Under the pieces are notes generated by a model. It did no database searches, was not told where the DNA came from, and worked only from the letters and a program-made list of their open reading frames with translations. Shown piece by piece: positions 37,067 to 46,315 of a stretch of DNA of 64,000 nucleotides. A program made the position numbers and the translations under genes. Source of the stretch: Bifidobacteriaceae bacterium (GTDB lineage: Bacteria; Actinomycetota; Actinomycetes; Actinomycetales; WQXJ01); NCBI GenBank assembly GCA_031281585.1, contig JAITFE010000020.1, forward strand, positions 1-64,000, in the 5' to 3' direction. Every line of letters begins with the position of its first letter. Position 1 is the first letter of the stretch.

Positions 37067-37113
37067 TGGTCTCTCCTCCAATTTGGTTCAATTCGTAGAG
37101 CCGCCGCCACAGG

Positions 37114-37187
37114 TGCCCTGGGTGGGATTCGAACCCACACCGTGCCGGGTTTGAGCCGACTGCCTCTGCCAGTTGGGCCACCAGGGC
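37114..37187 (-). tRNA. tRNA with CAA (Leu) anticodon in a class I body
   Basis: Cloverleaf on the minus strand, 74 nt: acceptor GCCCTGG/CCAGGGC, D-arm GCC/GGC with GG in the loop, anticodon stem GTCGG/CCGGC with loop CTCAAAC (anticodon CAA), variable loop of only 5 nt (ACGGT), T-arm GTGGG/CCCAC with TTCGAAT, discriminator A, no encoded CCA. Bacterial tRNA-Leu normally has a long class II variable arm, which is missing here. Confidence 0.85.
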
Positions 37188-37219
37188 TGGTGCCAACGCA
37201 TCGAATGCGTCCGGGACAC

Positions 37220-37225
37220 TAGGCT
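37220..37225 (+). promoter_or_regulatory. Candidate leaderless -10 for pdtaR
   Basis: TAGGCT, then ACATGCT (7 nt), then GTG at 37233. Placed between the tRNA 5' end and the gene. Confidence 0.5.
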
Positions 37226-37232
37226 ACATGCT

Positions 37233-37832
37233 GTGAATGACAAGAAGGCAAACGAGGTGGCCGCGCGCCGGGTGGTCGTGGCCGAGGACGAAGCGCTGAT
37301 TCGATTGGACGCGGTCGAGATCCTCCGCGAGGCGGGATTCGACGTGGTGGGGGAGGCGGCCAACGGCGAAGAGGCCGTCAAACTGGCCGAGGAGCTCCGC
37401 CCGGACGTGGTGATCATGGACATCAAGATGCCGGTCATGGACGGCCTGACGGCGGCGGACAAGATTGGCCAGGATCGGCTCGCGCCGGTGGTCATGCTGA
37501 CCGCGTTCTCCCAACAGGAACTGGTCGAGAGGGCGAGGGACGTGGGGGCCATGGCGTTCGTGGTCAAGCCTTTCACCGCGGCCGACCTGCTGCCCGCCAT
37601 CGAGATCGCGATCGCCCGCCACGACGAGATCGTCTCGCTCGAAGAAGAAGTCTCCAACATGGAGGAGCGCCTGGAAACCCGCAAACGGGTGGAACGGGCC
37701 AAGGGCCTGTTGATGGAGAAGATGGAGTTGAACGAGCCGGAGGCGTTCCGCTGGATTCAGAAGACGTCCATGAACCGGCGCCTGACCATGCGGGAGGTCG
37801 CGGACGCGGTGATCGCCCAGATGGACGCCTGA
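37233..37832 (+). CDS. pdtaR: ANTAR-domain response regulator (PdtaR)
   Basis: 199 residues. A receiver domain (VVVAEDEALIRLD, phospho-Asp in VVIMDIKMPVMDG, the Thr in MLTAF and Lys in FVVKPF) is followed by a coiled segment and an ANTAR RNA-binding domain (RVERAKGLLMEKMELNEPEAFRWIQKTSMNRRLTMREVADAV). ANTAR proteins act as antiterminators on dual-hairpin RNAs. The start at 37233 avoids overlap with the tRNA and fits the TAGGCT element. It sits 17 bp before polA, as in many actinobacteria. The partner kinase (PdtaS) is not in this window. Confidence 0.93.
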   Translation: MNDKKANEVAARRVVVAEDEALIRLDAVEILREAGFDVVGEAANGEEAVKLAEELRPDVVIMDIKMPVMDGLTAADKIGQDRLAPVVMLTAFSQQELVERARDVGAMAFVVKPFTAADLLPAIEIAIARHDEIVSLEEEVSNMEERLETRKRVERAKGLLMEKMELNEPEAFRWIQKTSMNRRLTMREVADAVIAQMDA

Positions 37833-37837
37833 GCCCT

Positions 37838-37843
37838 TAGCCT
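37838..37843 (+). promoter_or_regulatory. Candidate leaderless -10 for polA
   Basis: TAGCCT, then AGAGCG (6 nt), then the polA ATG at 37850. Confidence 0.45.
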
Positions 37844-37849
37844 AGAGCG

Positions 37850-40531
37850 ATGACTCCGAAGCTGTTGCTGCTCGACGGGCATTCGCTGGCCTTCCGCGCC
37901 TTCTACGCGCTCAGGGACGCCGACTTCACCACCACCACCGGCGAGCCGGTCGGCGCGGTTTACGGGTTTGTGAACATGCTGGCCGGCCAGTTGAAGCGGC
38001 ATCGGCCGACGCATGTGGCGGCCGCCTTCGACGCGTCGCGGCATTCGTTCAGGACGGACGTCTACCCGGAGTACAAGGCCGGACGGTCTGAGACCCCGGA
38101 GGAGTTCAAGGGCCAGGTGCCGTTGATCCAGGACGTGCTCGGGGCGCTCGGCATCCACTGTTTCGAGGTGGCGGACGTGGAGGCCGATGACGTCGTGGCG
38201 ACTTTGGCCGCCAAGGCCGCCGGGGAGGGCATGGACGTCCTCATCATGTCCGGGGACCGCGACACCTTCCAGTTGGTGGGCGACAAGGTCACGGTGCTGT
38301 ATCCGCAGGGGCGCGGCGCCCAGTCCGAGTTGGCGGAGATCACGCCGGCGGAGGTCGAGGCGCGTTACAACGTGACGCCGGCCCAGTATCCGGACTTGGC
38401 GGCGCTGGTCGGGGAGCAGTCCGACAACCTGCCGGGAGTCCCCAAGGTCGGCAAGGTCACCGCCGCCAAGTGGATCAACCAGTACGGCTCGCTGGACCAG
38501 GTGGTGGCCCACGCCGACCAAATCAAAGGAGTGGTCGGAGCCTCGCTCCGCGAGCACCTGGACCAGGTCAAACTCAACCGCCAATTGGGGGAGCTCAGGC
38601 GGGACGTGCCGCTGGACCTCGACCCGAAGGGCCTCAAGCTGGGGGCCGTCAACCGCCAGGAACTGGACCTGCTGTTCGCCTCGCTCCAGTTCGGCCGGAT
38701 CAAGGACCGGCTCTTGGAGTCCGGGGTCTGGGACGCGAACGCGGTCAGGGACCCGCTTCAGGCGCCGCCGGAGGCGGTCAAGCCGATCGTGATCGGCGTG
38801 GGCGGCCTGGCCGCCTTCCTGGACGAATACGAAGGCGAGACGGCCGGCCTCCAGATCGACGGGCGTCTCATGCCCGGCTCCGGCGAAGCCTGGGGGATCG
38901 CGGTCGGCTTTGGCGATGGCCGCGTGACCGTGATCGAGGCGCAGTCGATCGACCCGGCCGACGAGGCGGCGCTCGCCAAGTGGTTGGCGGATCCCGACTC
39001 CGCGAAGGCGGTCCACGACGCGAAGGCCGCCGCCCAGGAACTCCACGGCAGCGGCCTGCGATTGGACGGCGTGGTCTTCGACACGCAGCTAGCCGCCTAT
39101 CTGATCTGGCCCGACCAGCGCGGTTACGAGCTTTCCGACCTGACCGAGCGGTTCTTGGGCGAACGCCTGGCGGAGGAGGAAGTGGGCGGCCAGGGCGTCC
39201 TGGACCTGGGCGACGGCCCCGGCGACCTGCGGCACGCCACGAGCGCCGTGGCGACGGCCCGGCTGGTCGCGCCCCTGACCCAAGAGCTTGAAGACCGCCA
39301 GGCCACCAGCTTGCTGGTGGAACTGGAACAGCCGCTGACCAAGATCCTGGCGAAAATGGAGCGGGCCGGGATCGCCGTGGACACCGACCGCCTGGGCGAC
39401 GTCCGCGCCGAGTTGGCGGGTCGGGTGGAAATGGCCGAACGCGACGCCTTCGCCGCCCTGGAGGGCCGTCAAGTCAACCTGGGCAGTCCGAAGGCCCTCC
39501 AAGACGTGCTGTTCAACGACCTCAGCATGCCCAAGACCAGGAAGACCAAGACGGGCTATTCGACGGACGCCGAATCGCTCGCGGACCTGTTCAAACGCAC
39601 CGAGCACCCGTTCTTAGAACACCTGCTCGCCCATCGCGACGCCATCAAACTGCGGCAGATGGTTGACTCGCTTTTGGGCTCGGTCCAGGACGACGGCCGC
39701 ATCCACACGACCTTCGGGCAGACGGTGGCGGCCACCGGGCGGCTGTCCAGTTCCGACCCGAACCTGCAGAACATTCCCGCCCGCAGCCAGGTGGGGCGCC
39801 AGATCAGGCACTGCTTCGTGGTGGGCCAGGGACACGCCGAACTCATGACCGCCGACTACTCCCAGATCGAAATGCGGATCATGGCGGACTTGAGCGGCGA
39901 CCAGGGCCTGATCGCGGCCTTCAACGAGGGCGAGGACCTGCACCGGACGGTCGCGTCCCGGGTCTTCGGGGTGGAGCCGGAGGACGTCACGGCGGAGCAG
40001 CGGTCCCGCATCAAGGCGATGAGCTACGGCTTGGCTTACGGGCTGTCGGCTTACGGCCTGGCGCGGCAACTCGGCATCGGGCAAAGCGAGGCGGAAGAGT
40101 TGCGCGGCGACTACTTCGCGCGTTTCGGCGGGATCCGCGACTACCTGGAGGGCGTGGTCAGGCAAGCGCGGCGCGACGGCTACACCCAAACGATCCTGGG
40201 CCGCCGGCGCTACCTTCCGGACCTGGGCAGCCAGAACCGGCAGCGCCGTGAGATGGCCGAGCGGATGGCGCTCAACGCCCCCATCCAGGGCAGCGCCGCG
40301 GACATCATCAAGGTGGCCATGCTGAAGGTCGAAGACGCGCTTCGGGAGGCGGACGCGAAGTCGCGGCTGATTTTGCAGATCCACGACGAGTTGGTCGTGG
40401 AGGTCGCCGATGCCGAGTCGCCGCTTGTGGAGCAGATCTTGCGTCGGGAGATGGCGGCCGCCGCGCAGTTGAAAGTGCCCCTGACCGTGTCGGTGGGGCG
40501 GGGCGCCTCGTGGCGCGAGGCGGGTCATTAA
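37850..40531 (+). CDS. polA: DNA polymerase I
   Basis: 893 residues, full length for actinobacterial PolA. The N-terminal 5'-3' exonuclease carries LLLLDGHSLAFRAFYAL and DVEADDVVATL plus IMSGDRDTFQLV and GVPKVGKVTAAKWI. The middle 3'-5' exonuclease domain (about 310-500) lacks obvious DEDD motifs and is probably inactive. The polymerase domain has motif A DYSQIEMRI (D669), the O-helix RSRIKAMSYGLAYG and motif C IHDELVVEV (H845-D846-E847). It fills gaps in excision repair and Okazaki processing. No frame damage. Confidence 0.97.
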   Translation: MTPKLLLLDGHSLAFRAFYALRDADFTTTTGEPVGAVYGFVNMLAGQLKRHRPTHVAAAFDASRHSFRTDVYPEYKAGRSETPEEFKGQVPLIQDVLGALGIHCFEVADVEADDVVATLAAKAAGEGMDVLIMSGDRDTFQLVGDKVTVLYPQGRGAQSELAEITPAEVEARYNVTPAQYPDLAALVGEQSDNLPGVPKVGKVTAAKWINQYGSLDQVVAHADQIKGVVGASLREHLDQVKLNRQLGELRRDVPLDLDPKGLKLGAVNRQELDLLFASLQFGRIKDRLLESGVWDANAVRDPLQAPPEAVKPIVIGVGGLAAFLDEYEGETAGLQIDGRLMPGSGEAWGIAVGFGDGRVTVIEAQSIDPADEAALAKWLADPDSAKAVHDAKAAAQELHGSGLRLDGVVFDTQLAAYLIWPDQRGYELSDLTERFLGERLAEEEVGGQGVLDLGDGPGDLRHATSAVATARLVAPLTQELEDRQATSLLVELEQPLTKILAKMERAGIAVDTDRLGDVRAELAGRVEMAERDAFAALEGRQVNLGSPKALQDVLFNDLSMPKTRKTKTGYSTDAESLADLFKRTEHPFLEHLLAHRDAIKLRQMVDSLLGSVQDDGRIHTTFGQTVAATGRLSSSDPNLQNIPARSQVGRQIRHCFVVGQGHAELMTADYSQIEMRIMADLSGDQGLIAAFNEGEDLHRTVASRVFGVEPEDVTAEQRSRIKAMSYGLAYGLSAYGLARQLGIGQSEAEELRGDYFARFGGIRDYLEGVVRQARRDGYTQTILGRRRYLPDLGSQNRQRREMAERMALNAPIQGSAADIIKVAMLKVEDALREADAKSRLILQIHDELVVEVADAESPLVEQILRREMAAAAQLKVPLTVSVGRGASWREAGH

Positions 40532-40548
40532 CGTTCCGGGCCTGCCAC

Positions 40549-40554
40549 TAGGCT
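40549..40554 (+). promoter_or_regulatory. Candidate leaderless -10 for the MFS transporter
   Basis: TAGGCT, then AGGCGG (6 nt), then GTG at 40561. Confidence 0.5.
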
Positions 40555-40560
40555 AGGCGG

Positions 40561-41766
40561 GTGCCCCACCCGGCTTTGCCCCGCTCCCAAGCCGGTTTGA
40601 TCCTCTTGCTCGGCTCGATGACGGCTTTGGGGGCCGTCGCGGGGGACATCTACCTGCCGTCGCTGCCGGAGGTCGTCAAGGACCTGGGGACCTCCCGGGA
40701 ATGGGTTCAGAACACCATCACGGTGACCATGCTGGGCGGGGCGGTCGGCCAGTTGCTGATCGGCCCGCTGTCGGACAGGTACGGGCGCCGCCAGCCGGTG
40801 CTGGCGGGCTTGGCGCTGCACGTGGCCGCGTCGATCGGGATCATCTTCACGCCTTCGATCAGCTTGCTGATCGGCCTGCGGTTCTTCCAGGGCATTGGGA
40901 ACGCGTCCGCCGGCGTGGTGGCCATGGCGATCATCCGGGACCTGCGCACGGGTTCCGCGGCCGCGAAGCTGCTGTCCCAGCTGATGCTGGTGATCGGGGT
41001 GGCGCCGTTGTTCGCGCCGACCATCGGTACGGCTCTGGCCGGGCTTGGAACCTGGCGTTACGCGTTCGTGTTCCTGGCCACGGTGGGGTTGGCGCTGGGC
41101 GCGTTGGTTTGGGCCAGGGTCCCGGACACGCGCACCGAGGAGGTCAAACGCGCGGCCACCGGCGTGGGCCAGGCCTTCAGGGCCTACTGGCGGCTGTTCA
41201 GGGACTTGCGGTTCATGGGCTACGGGATCATCCCGGGCCTGGCCCAGTCCGCCATGATGTCCTGGGTCATCTCCTCGCCCTTCCTGGTCCGCACGCAATA
41301 TGGGCAGTCGTCGGCCGTGTTCGCGTTGATCTTCGCCTTGTGCGGCCTGTTCATGGTGGGCGGCGCCCAGCTCAACGCCGCCCTGGTGTACCGGTTCAAG
41401 CCGAAGACGCTGCTGCTTGTGGCGTTGCCGGTGGAGTTGGCGTTCGCGTTGGTCGGCCTGGGGTTGAGCTTCACCGGCTGGGGCGGCCTGCCTGGGTTGA
41501 TCGCCGGCATGGCGGCCATGCTGTTCATGAACGGCCTGGTCCCGGCCAACGCCTCGGCTCTCGCGCTCTCCCGCCACGGCGAGGTGTCCGGCGCGGCCAG
41601 CGCGCTGATCGGCACCACCCAACTGGGGTTCACGGCCGGCGTCATGGTTGTGCTGTCGGTTCTGGGCGACACGCAGCGGGACATGGTCACGGTGCAGGCG
41701 GCCGTTCTGGCCGCCGCCCTGGCGATTGTCCTGCTGGGCGGCGGCTACCGCCGCAATCGGGCCTGA
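40561..41766 (+). CDS. MFS multidrug efflux transporter, Bcr/CflA type
   Basis: 401 residues, 12 TM expected. Near the N-terminus GDIYLPSLPEVV and then GQLLIGPLSDRYGRRQPVL (MFS motif A between TM2 and TM3), and a second motif with GLRFFQGIGNASAGVVAMAIIRDL. These are characteristic of the Bcr/CflA drug-H+ antiporters. No regulator is adjacent. Start GTG with the TAGGCT hexamer. Confidence 0.9.
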   Translation: MPHPALPRSQAGLILLLGSMTALGAVAGDIYLPSLPEVVKDLGTSREWVQNTITVTMLGGAVGQLLIGPLSDRYGRRQPVLAGLALHVAASIGIIFTPSISLLIGLRFFQGIGNASAGVVAMAIIRDLRTGSAAAKLLSQLMLVIGVAPLFAPTIGTALAGLGTWRYAFVFLATVGLALGALVWARVPDTRTEEVKRAATGVGQAFRAYWRLFRDLRFMGYGIIPGLAQSAMMSWVISSPFLVRTQYGQSSAVFALIFALCGLFMVGGAQLNAALVYRFKPKTLLLVALPVELAFALVGLGLSFTGWGGLPGLIAGMAAMLFMNGLVPANASALALSRHGEVSGAASALIGTTQLGFTAGVMVVLSVLGDTQRDMVTVQAAVLAAALAIVLLGGGYRRNRA

Positions 41767-41867
41767 GGGCGCCCCTATGATTGTTCTGCCCGGCGGAGGC
41801 CACCCGCGCCGGTTCCACCGGGCGGCCTCCCGCGCCTGAGAGTTCGCGTCGCGGCCCAAATGCGGCT

Positions 41868-41898
41868 AACATCGGGGGAGTTTTGATACACAGATGTT
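41868..41898. promoter_or_regulatory. Candidate operator upstream of sufR
   Basis: AACATC (41868-41873) and GATGTT (41893-41898) form an inverted pair with a 19-nt gap, and a TTGATA word at 41883-41888 could be a -35. The site is in the only upstream region of the suf operon, where SufR would be expected to bind. A guess from position and symmetry. Confidence 0.35.
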
Positions 41899-41931
41899 GC
41901 GCATTAGGGGCGTGGAAGAAGGAGGCGGGAG

Positions 41932-42624
41932 ATGGTTGACGAAGCCACCGCAGATGCCACCACCAGGGCGCAGATCCTCGGCCTGATCGTCACAGACGGG
42001 CCGATCGCGGCGGGTCAGATCGCCGCCAAGCTGTCGCTCGCCGCCGCCGGGATCCGCCGCCACCTGGGGGAGTTGGCCGCCGCCGGGCTGATCGAGGATC
42101 ATCCGGGCCCCGGCCCGGCCGCCCGCCAACGCGGGCGGGGACGCCCCGCCCGCTACTTCGTCGCCACGGCCGGCGCCCACCAGGCCCTCCAACAGGAGAC
42201 GCCGTCCCTGGCGGTGGAGGCCATCGAGTTCCTGGGCCAGGCCGCCGGGCGGGAGGCGATCGGCGGGTTCGCCGGCCAACGCGCCCAGCGGCTGGAGGAA
42301 CGCTACGCCACAATCGTCGAAGCCGCCGGGCCGGACCTGGCCGGGCGGACCCAGGCGCTGGCCGCCGCGATGAACCTGGACGGCTTCGCCGCCACCGTCC
42401 GGCCGGGGCCGAAGGGCCTGACGCTGCAACTGTGCCAAGGCCATTGCCCGGTCCACCAAGTCGCGCAGGCCTTCCCGGAGTTCTGCGAGGCGGAGACGCG
42501 GGCCATCTCGCGGCTGCTGGGCGTCCACGTCCAGCGCCTGGCCACCCTGGCCGGGGGGGAACACGTCTGCACCACCTGCGTGCCGGTCGCCCTGGGCATA
42601 CCAACGTCAAAAGGAGATTCATGA
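41932..42624 (+). CDS. sufR: SufR-type Fe-S cluster transcription regulator
   Basis: 230 residues. An N-terminal winged helix ([24 protein letters not shown], then [15 protein letters not shown]) and a C-terminal Cys module: C168-x3-C172, x12 to C185, x27 to C213, plus C216. The 3/12/27 spacing is the one of the mycobacterial SufR (Rv1460) cluster ligands, as I recall them. It should repress the suf operon when holding a [4Fe-4S] cluster. An AGGAGG-like site lies before the ATG. ATGA overlap with sufB. Confidence 0.9.
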   Translation: MVDEATADATTRAQILGLIVTDGPIAAGQIAAKLSLAAAGIRRHLGELAAAGLIEDHPGPGPAARQRGRGRPARYFVATAGAHQALQQETPSLAVEAIEFLGQAAGREAIGGFAGQRAQRLEERYATIVEAAGPDLAGRTQALAAAMNLDGFAATVRPGPKGLTLQLCQGHCPVHQVAQAFPEFCEAETRAISRLLGVHVQRLATLAGGEHVCTTCVPVALGIPTSKGDS

Positions 42625-44057
42625 CCGCGCCAGCGCCCGGCACCGAAAAGCTCAGCCAGGCCGACGCCATCGCGTCGATCGGCCAGTACCAGTACGGCTG
42701 GCATGACTCCGACGCGGCGGGTCAGGCCGCCAAACGCGGCCTGACCACAGGGGTCGTGGAGGAGATCTCCCGCATCAAGGAGGAACCGGCCTGGATGTTG
42801 GAAAACCGCCTCAAGGCGCTGGCGCTGTTCCACAAGAAGCCGCTGCCGCTGTGGGGCGCGGATCTGACCGACATCGACTTCGACACCATCAAGTACTACG
42901 TCCGGCCCGTCGACCGGCCCGCCACCAGCTGGGACGCGCTCCCGGAGGACATCAAGCGGACCTATGACCGGCTGGGCATCCCGGAGGCGGAGAAGCAGCG
43001 CCTGGTGGCGGGCGTGGCCGCCCAGTACGAATCAGAGGTGGTCTACCACCAGATCAGGGAAGACCTTCAGGCTCAAGGCGTGGTCTTCCTGGACACCGAC
43101 ACGGGCCTGAAGGAGCATCCGGAGTTGTTCCGCGAGTACTTCGGGACCATTGTGCCGGCAGGGGACAACAAGTTCGCGGCCCTCAACACCGCTGTCTGGT
43201 CCGGCGGCTCCTTCATCTACGTCCCGCCGGGCGTCCACGTCGAAATCCCGCTGCAGGCCTACTTCCGCATCAACACGGAGAACATGGGCCAGTTCGAGCG
43301 GACCCTGATCATCGCGGACCAGGACAGCTACGTCCACTACGTGGAGGGCTGCACCGCCCCGATCTACCAGACCGACTCGCTGCACGCCGCGGTGGTGGAG
43401 ATAATCGTCAAGAAGAACGCCCGCGTCCGCTACACCACCATCCAGAACTGGTCCACCAACGTCTACAACCTGGTCACCAAGCGCACACGGGTCGAAGAGG
43501 GCGGCACCATGGAGTGGGTGGACGGGAACATCGGCTCGAAGGCGTCCATGAAATACCCCGCCTGCGTCCTGGCCGGCCGCCACGCGCGCGGCGAGACCCT
43601 GTCGATCGCGTTCGCCGGCCACGGCCAGCACCAGGACACCGGCGCCAAGATGGTCCACGACGCCCCGGACACGTCCAGCTCAATCGTGTCGAAGTCGATC
43701 TCCCGAGGCGGCGGCCGCACCTCCTACAGGGGCCTGGTCAAGATCAACGACGGCGCCGAACGGGCCAAGTCCAACGTCATCTGCGACGCGCTGCTGGTGG
43801 ACGACGTCTCCCGCACCGACACCTACCCCTACGTCGACGTGCGCGAGGACGACGTCACCATGGGCCACGAGGCGACCGTCTCCAAGGTGTCCGAGGACCA
43901 GCTGTTCTACCTGATGTCGCGCGGCCTGGCGGAGGCGGAGGCCATGGCGATGATTGTGCGCGGCTTTGTCGAGCCGATCGCGCGGGAGCTGCCCATGGAG
44001 TACGCGCTGGAGCTGAATCGGCTGATCGAACTGCAAATGGAAGGGTCGGTCGGCTAA
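42621..44057 (+). CDS. sufB: Fe-S cluster scaffold SufB
   Basis: 478 residues from the ATG in the ATGA overlap (a longer frame is shadow inside sufR). Scaffold of the SufBC2D complex. Family blocks include [34 protein letters not shown] (the conserved Cys region), [35 protein letters not shown] and the end [16 protein letters not shown]. No intein is present, unlike in mycobacteria. The stop abuts sufD. Confidence 0.97.
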   Translation: MTAPAPGTEKLSQADAIASIGQYQYGWHDSDAAGQAAKRGLTTGVVEEISRIKEEPAWMLENRLKALALFHKKPLPLWGADLTDIDFDTIKYYVRPVDRPATSWDALPEDIKRTYDRLGIPEAEKQRLVAGVAAQYESEVVYHQIREDLQAQGVVFLDTDTGLKEHPELFREYFGTIVPAGDNKFAALNTAVWSGGSFIYVPPGVHVEIPLQAYFRINTENMGQFERTLIIADQDSYVHYVEGCTAPIYQTDSLHAAVVEIIVKKNARVRYTTIQNWSTNVYNLVTKRTRVEEGGTMEWVDGNIGSKASMKYPACVLAGRHARGETLSIAFAGHGQHQDTGAKMVHDAPDTSSSIVSKSISRGGGRTSYRGLVKINDGAERAKSNVICDALLVDDVSRTDTYPYVDVREDDVTMGHEATVSKVSEDQLFYLMSRGLAEAEAMAMIVRGFVEPIARELPMEYALELNRLIELQMEGSVG

Positions 44058-45194
44058 ATGGGGATTGTCACCAAGTCACGCGGCTCCCGCCTGGCCTCCT
44101 TCGACCTGGCCGACTTCCCGCGCCCCACGGGCCGCGAGGAGGAGTGGCGTTTCACGCCGGTCCGCGACCTGGCCGACCTGATGGCGGCCGATTTGGCGGC
44201 CGAGGTGGTGGTCCAGGTGCAGGGCCCGCCCGGCACGGGCGTGACCGTGGACACCGTGGGCCCCGACCATCCCGCCATCGGCCTGGCGCCGGCGCCGGGG
44301 GACCGGGTCGCGGCCGCCGCCTGGGCCGGGCGCGAAACGGCCACTCTGGTGACCCTGTCCGGAACCGCCGCCGATGCCGTCACGGCCGTGCGCGTGATCG
44401 GCGGCGACGGATCGTCCCCGGCCCGCCCGTCGGCCCTCCACCTGGCGATCCTGGCCAAAGCCGGGGCGCGCGGCACCATCCTGCTGGAGCACACGGGCCT
44501 GGCCCACCTGGCCGAGGGCGTGGAGATCGTGTTGGAGGAGGGGGCGGACGTCACCGTGATCGCGGTCCACGATTGGGCCGACGGCTCGGTGCACGCCGCC
44601 TCGCACCGGGCGCGGCTCGGCAAAGACGCGCGCCTGAAACACGCGACGGTCGCGCTGGGCGGCGCGCTGGTGCGGGTGACGCCCCACTTCGAACTCGCGG
44701 GCGAAGGGGCCGACCTGAACGCGCTTGGCATCAACGTGACGGATTCGGGCCAGCATCACGAGGCGCAGCTGTTCGTGGACCACGCGGCGGCGAACTGCCG
44801 CTCCCGGGTCGCCTACAAGGGCGCGCTGCTGGGGCCGGCGGCCCACTCCGTCTGGATTGGGGACGTGCTGATCCGGGCGCGGGCGGAGGGCACCGACACC
44901 TACGAGCTCAACCGCAACCTGGTGCTGTCCAAGGGCGCCCACGCCGACTCGGTGCCGAACCTGGAGATTGAAACGGGGCGCATCCTGGGCGCCGGCCACG
45001 CCAGCGCCACCGGCCGCTTCGACGAGGAACAGCTGTTCTACCTGCAGTCGCGCGGCATCCCCGAGGAACTGGCGCGCTCCCTGGTGGTGCACGCCTTCTT
45101 CGCGGAGCTGATCGGCCAGTTGGGCGCTGGCGAAATTGAAGACGCCCTGAGAGTGGCGGTCGACTCGAAACTGGATCAACGGAGGAACCCATGA
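44058..45194 (+). CDS. sufD: Fe-S assembly protein SufD
   Basis: 378 residues, paralogue of SufB. The C-terminal core has DLNALGINVTDSGQHHEAQLF, AAHSVWIGDVLIRARAEGTDTYELNRNLVLS, PNLEIETGRILGAGHASATG and FYLQSRGIPEELARSLVV, as expected. It binds SufB and SufC. The stop overlaps the Rieske gene start by 4 bp. Confidence 0.96.
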   Translation: MGIVTKSRGSRLASFDLADFPRPTGREEEWRFTPVRDLADLMAADLAAEVVVQVQGPPGTGVTVDTVGPDHPAIGLAPAPGDRVAAAAWAGRETATLVTLSGTAADAVTAVRVIGGDGSSPARPSALHLAILAKAGARGTILLEHTGLAHLAEGVEIVLEEGADVTVIAVHDWADGSVHAASHRARLGKDARLKHATVALGGALVRVTPHFELAGEGADLNALGINVTDSGQHHEAQLFVDHAAANCRSRVAYKGALLGPAAHSVWIGDVLIRARAEGTDTYELNRNLVLSKGAHADSVPNLEIETGRILGAGHASATGRFDEEQLFYLQSRGIPEELARSLVVHAFFAELIGQLGAGEIEDALRVAVDSKLDQRRNP

Positions 45195-45559
45195 CAGCTA
45201 TTGCCATCGCGGCCGCCGAGGAGGTCGGCCCCGGCGAAGTCAAAGCCGTGCAGGTGCGGCTCGGCCCGGAACCGGCGGTCTTGGGGCCCCCGGAGGAGCA
45301 GGGCGCGCCCGGCACAACGGCGATCGTCGTGGCGCACACGGAGGCCGGGGGCTGGTACGCGATCGGCGACGTCTGCTCGCACGGACCAGTGCTCTTGTCC
45401 GAGGGCGAGTTCGACGGCTGCACCCTGGAATGCTGGGGGCACGGATCGCGTTTCGACCTGGCGACGGGCGAACCCGAGAACCTGCCCGCCGACCGGCCGG
45501 TGCCGACCTATCCGGTCACCATCGAGGACGGCCAAATCATGATCGAACTGGGGGAGTAG
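45191..45559 (+). CDS. Rieske-type ferredoxin of the suf operon
   Basis: 122 residues. Rieske [2Fe-2S] ligands in VCSHGPVLL (Cys-x-His) and CWGHGSRF (Cys-x-x-His), with FDLATGEP and PTYPVTIEDGQIMIEL as in NirD/bphA3-like small ferredoxins. Commonly encoded between sufD and sufC in actinobacteria; it may deliver electrons for cluster assembly, but this has not been settled. The ATGA overlap with sufD implies coupled translation. Confidence 0.93.
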   Translation: MTAIAIAAAEEVGPGEVKAVQVRLGPEPAVLGPPEEQGAPGTTAIVVAHTEAGGWYAIGDVCSHGPVLLSEGEFDGCTLECWGHGSRFDLATGEPENLPADRPVPTYPVTIEDGQIMIELGE

Positions 45560-46315
45560 ATGACTACGCTTGCAATCCGCGACCTGCACGTCAGCGTTGA
45601 GGTGCCGGAAGGCGACAAGGCGATCCTGAACGGGGTCGACTTGACGATCAACTCGGGCGAGACGCACGCCATCATGGGGCCGAACGGCTCCGGCAAGTCA
45701 ACGCTGGCGTATTCGCTGGCGGGGCACCCGAAATACAAGGTGACCAGCGGCAGCGTGCTGTTGGACGGCCAGGACGTGCTGGCCATGACCGTGGACGAAC
45801 GGGCCCGCGCGGGGCTGTTCCTGGCCATGCAGTACCCGGTCGAGGTGCCGGGCGTGACCGTGGCGAACTTCCTGCGCACCGCCAAGACCGCCGTGGACGG
45901 CCAGGCCCCGCCGCTGCGGCCTTGGATCAAAGAGGTCGCCGCCGCGATGGACTCGCTGCGGTTTGACCGCGAGTTCCAGGAGCGGTCGGTCAACGAGGGC
46001 TTCTCCGGGGGCGAGAAGAAGCGGCACGAGATCCTTCAAATGGAGTTGCTGAAGCCGAAGATCGCGATCCTCGACGAGACGGACTCCGGGCTGGACGTGG
46101 ACGCGCTCAGGGTGGTCTCCGAGGGCGTCAACCGCGCCAAGGCCACCACCGGAGCCGGGGTCATGCTGATCACGCACTACACCCGCATCCTGGACTACAT
46201 CAAACCGGACTTTGTCCACGTGTTCGTGGCCGGCCGGGTGGCGGAAGAGGGCGGCCCCGACCTGGCCGCCCGGCTGGAGGCAGAGGGATATGACCGTTTC
46301 CTTAGCACCTACTGA
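45560..46315 (+). CDS. sufC: Suf ATPase SufC
   Basis: 251 residues. Soluble ABC ATPase of the SufBCD complex. Walker A GPNGSGKSTL, signature GFSGGEKKRHEILQ, Walker B IAILDETDSGLDVDAL, H-loop ITHYTRIL. These are the standard SufC forms. It begins directly after the Rieske stop and overlaps sufS by 26 bp. Confidence 0.97.
   Translation: MTTLAIRDLHVSVEVPEGDKAILNGVDLTINSGETHAIMGPNGSGKSTLAYSLAGHPKYKVTSGSVLLDGQDVLAMTVDERARAGLFLAMQYPVEVPGVTVANFLRTAKTAVDGQAPPLRPWIKEVAAAMDSLRFDREFQERSVNEGFSGGEKKRHEILQMELLKPKIAILDETDSGLDVDALRVVSEGVNRAKATTGAGVMLITHYTRILDYIKPDFVHVFVAGRVAEEGGPDLAARLEAEGYDRFLSTY

Noticed and set aside
37114-37187. Reading the tRNA as a normal class II tRNA-Leu
   Set aside because: Only 5 nt separate the anticodon stem and T stem, and all arms pair without needing a longer variable arm.
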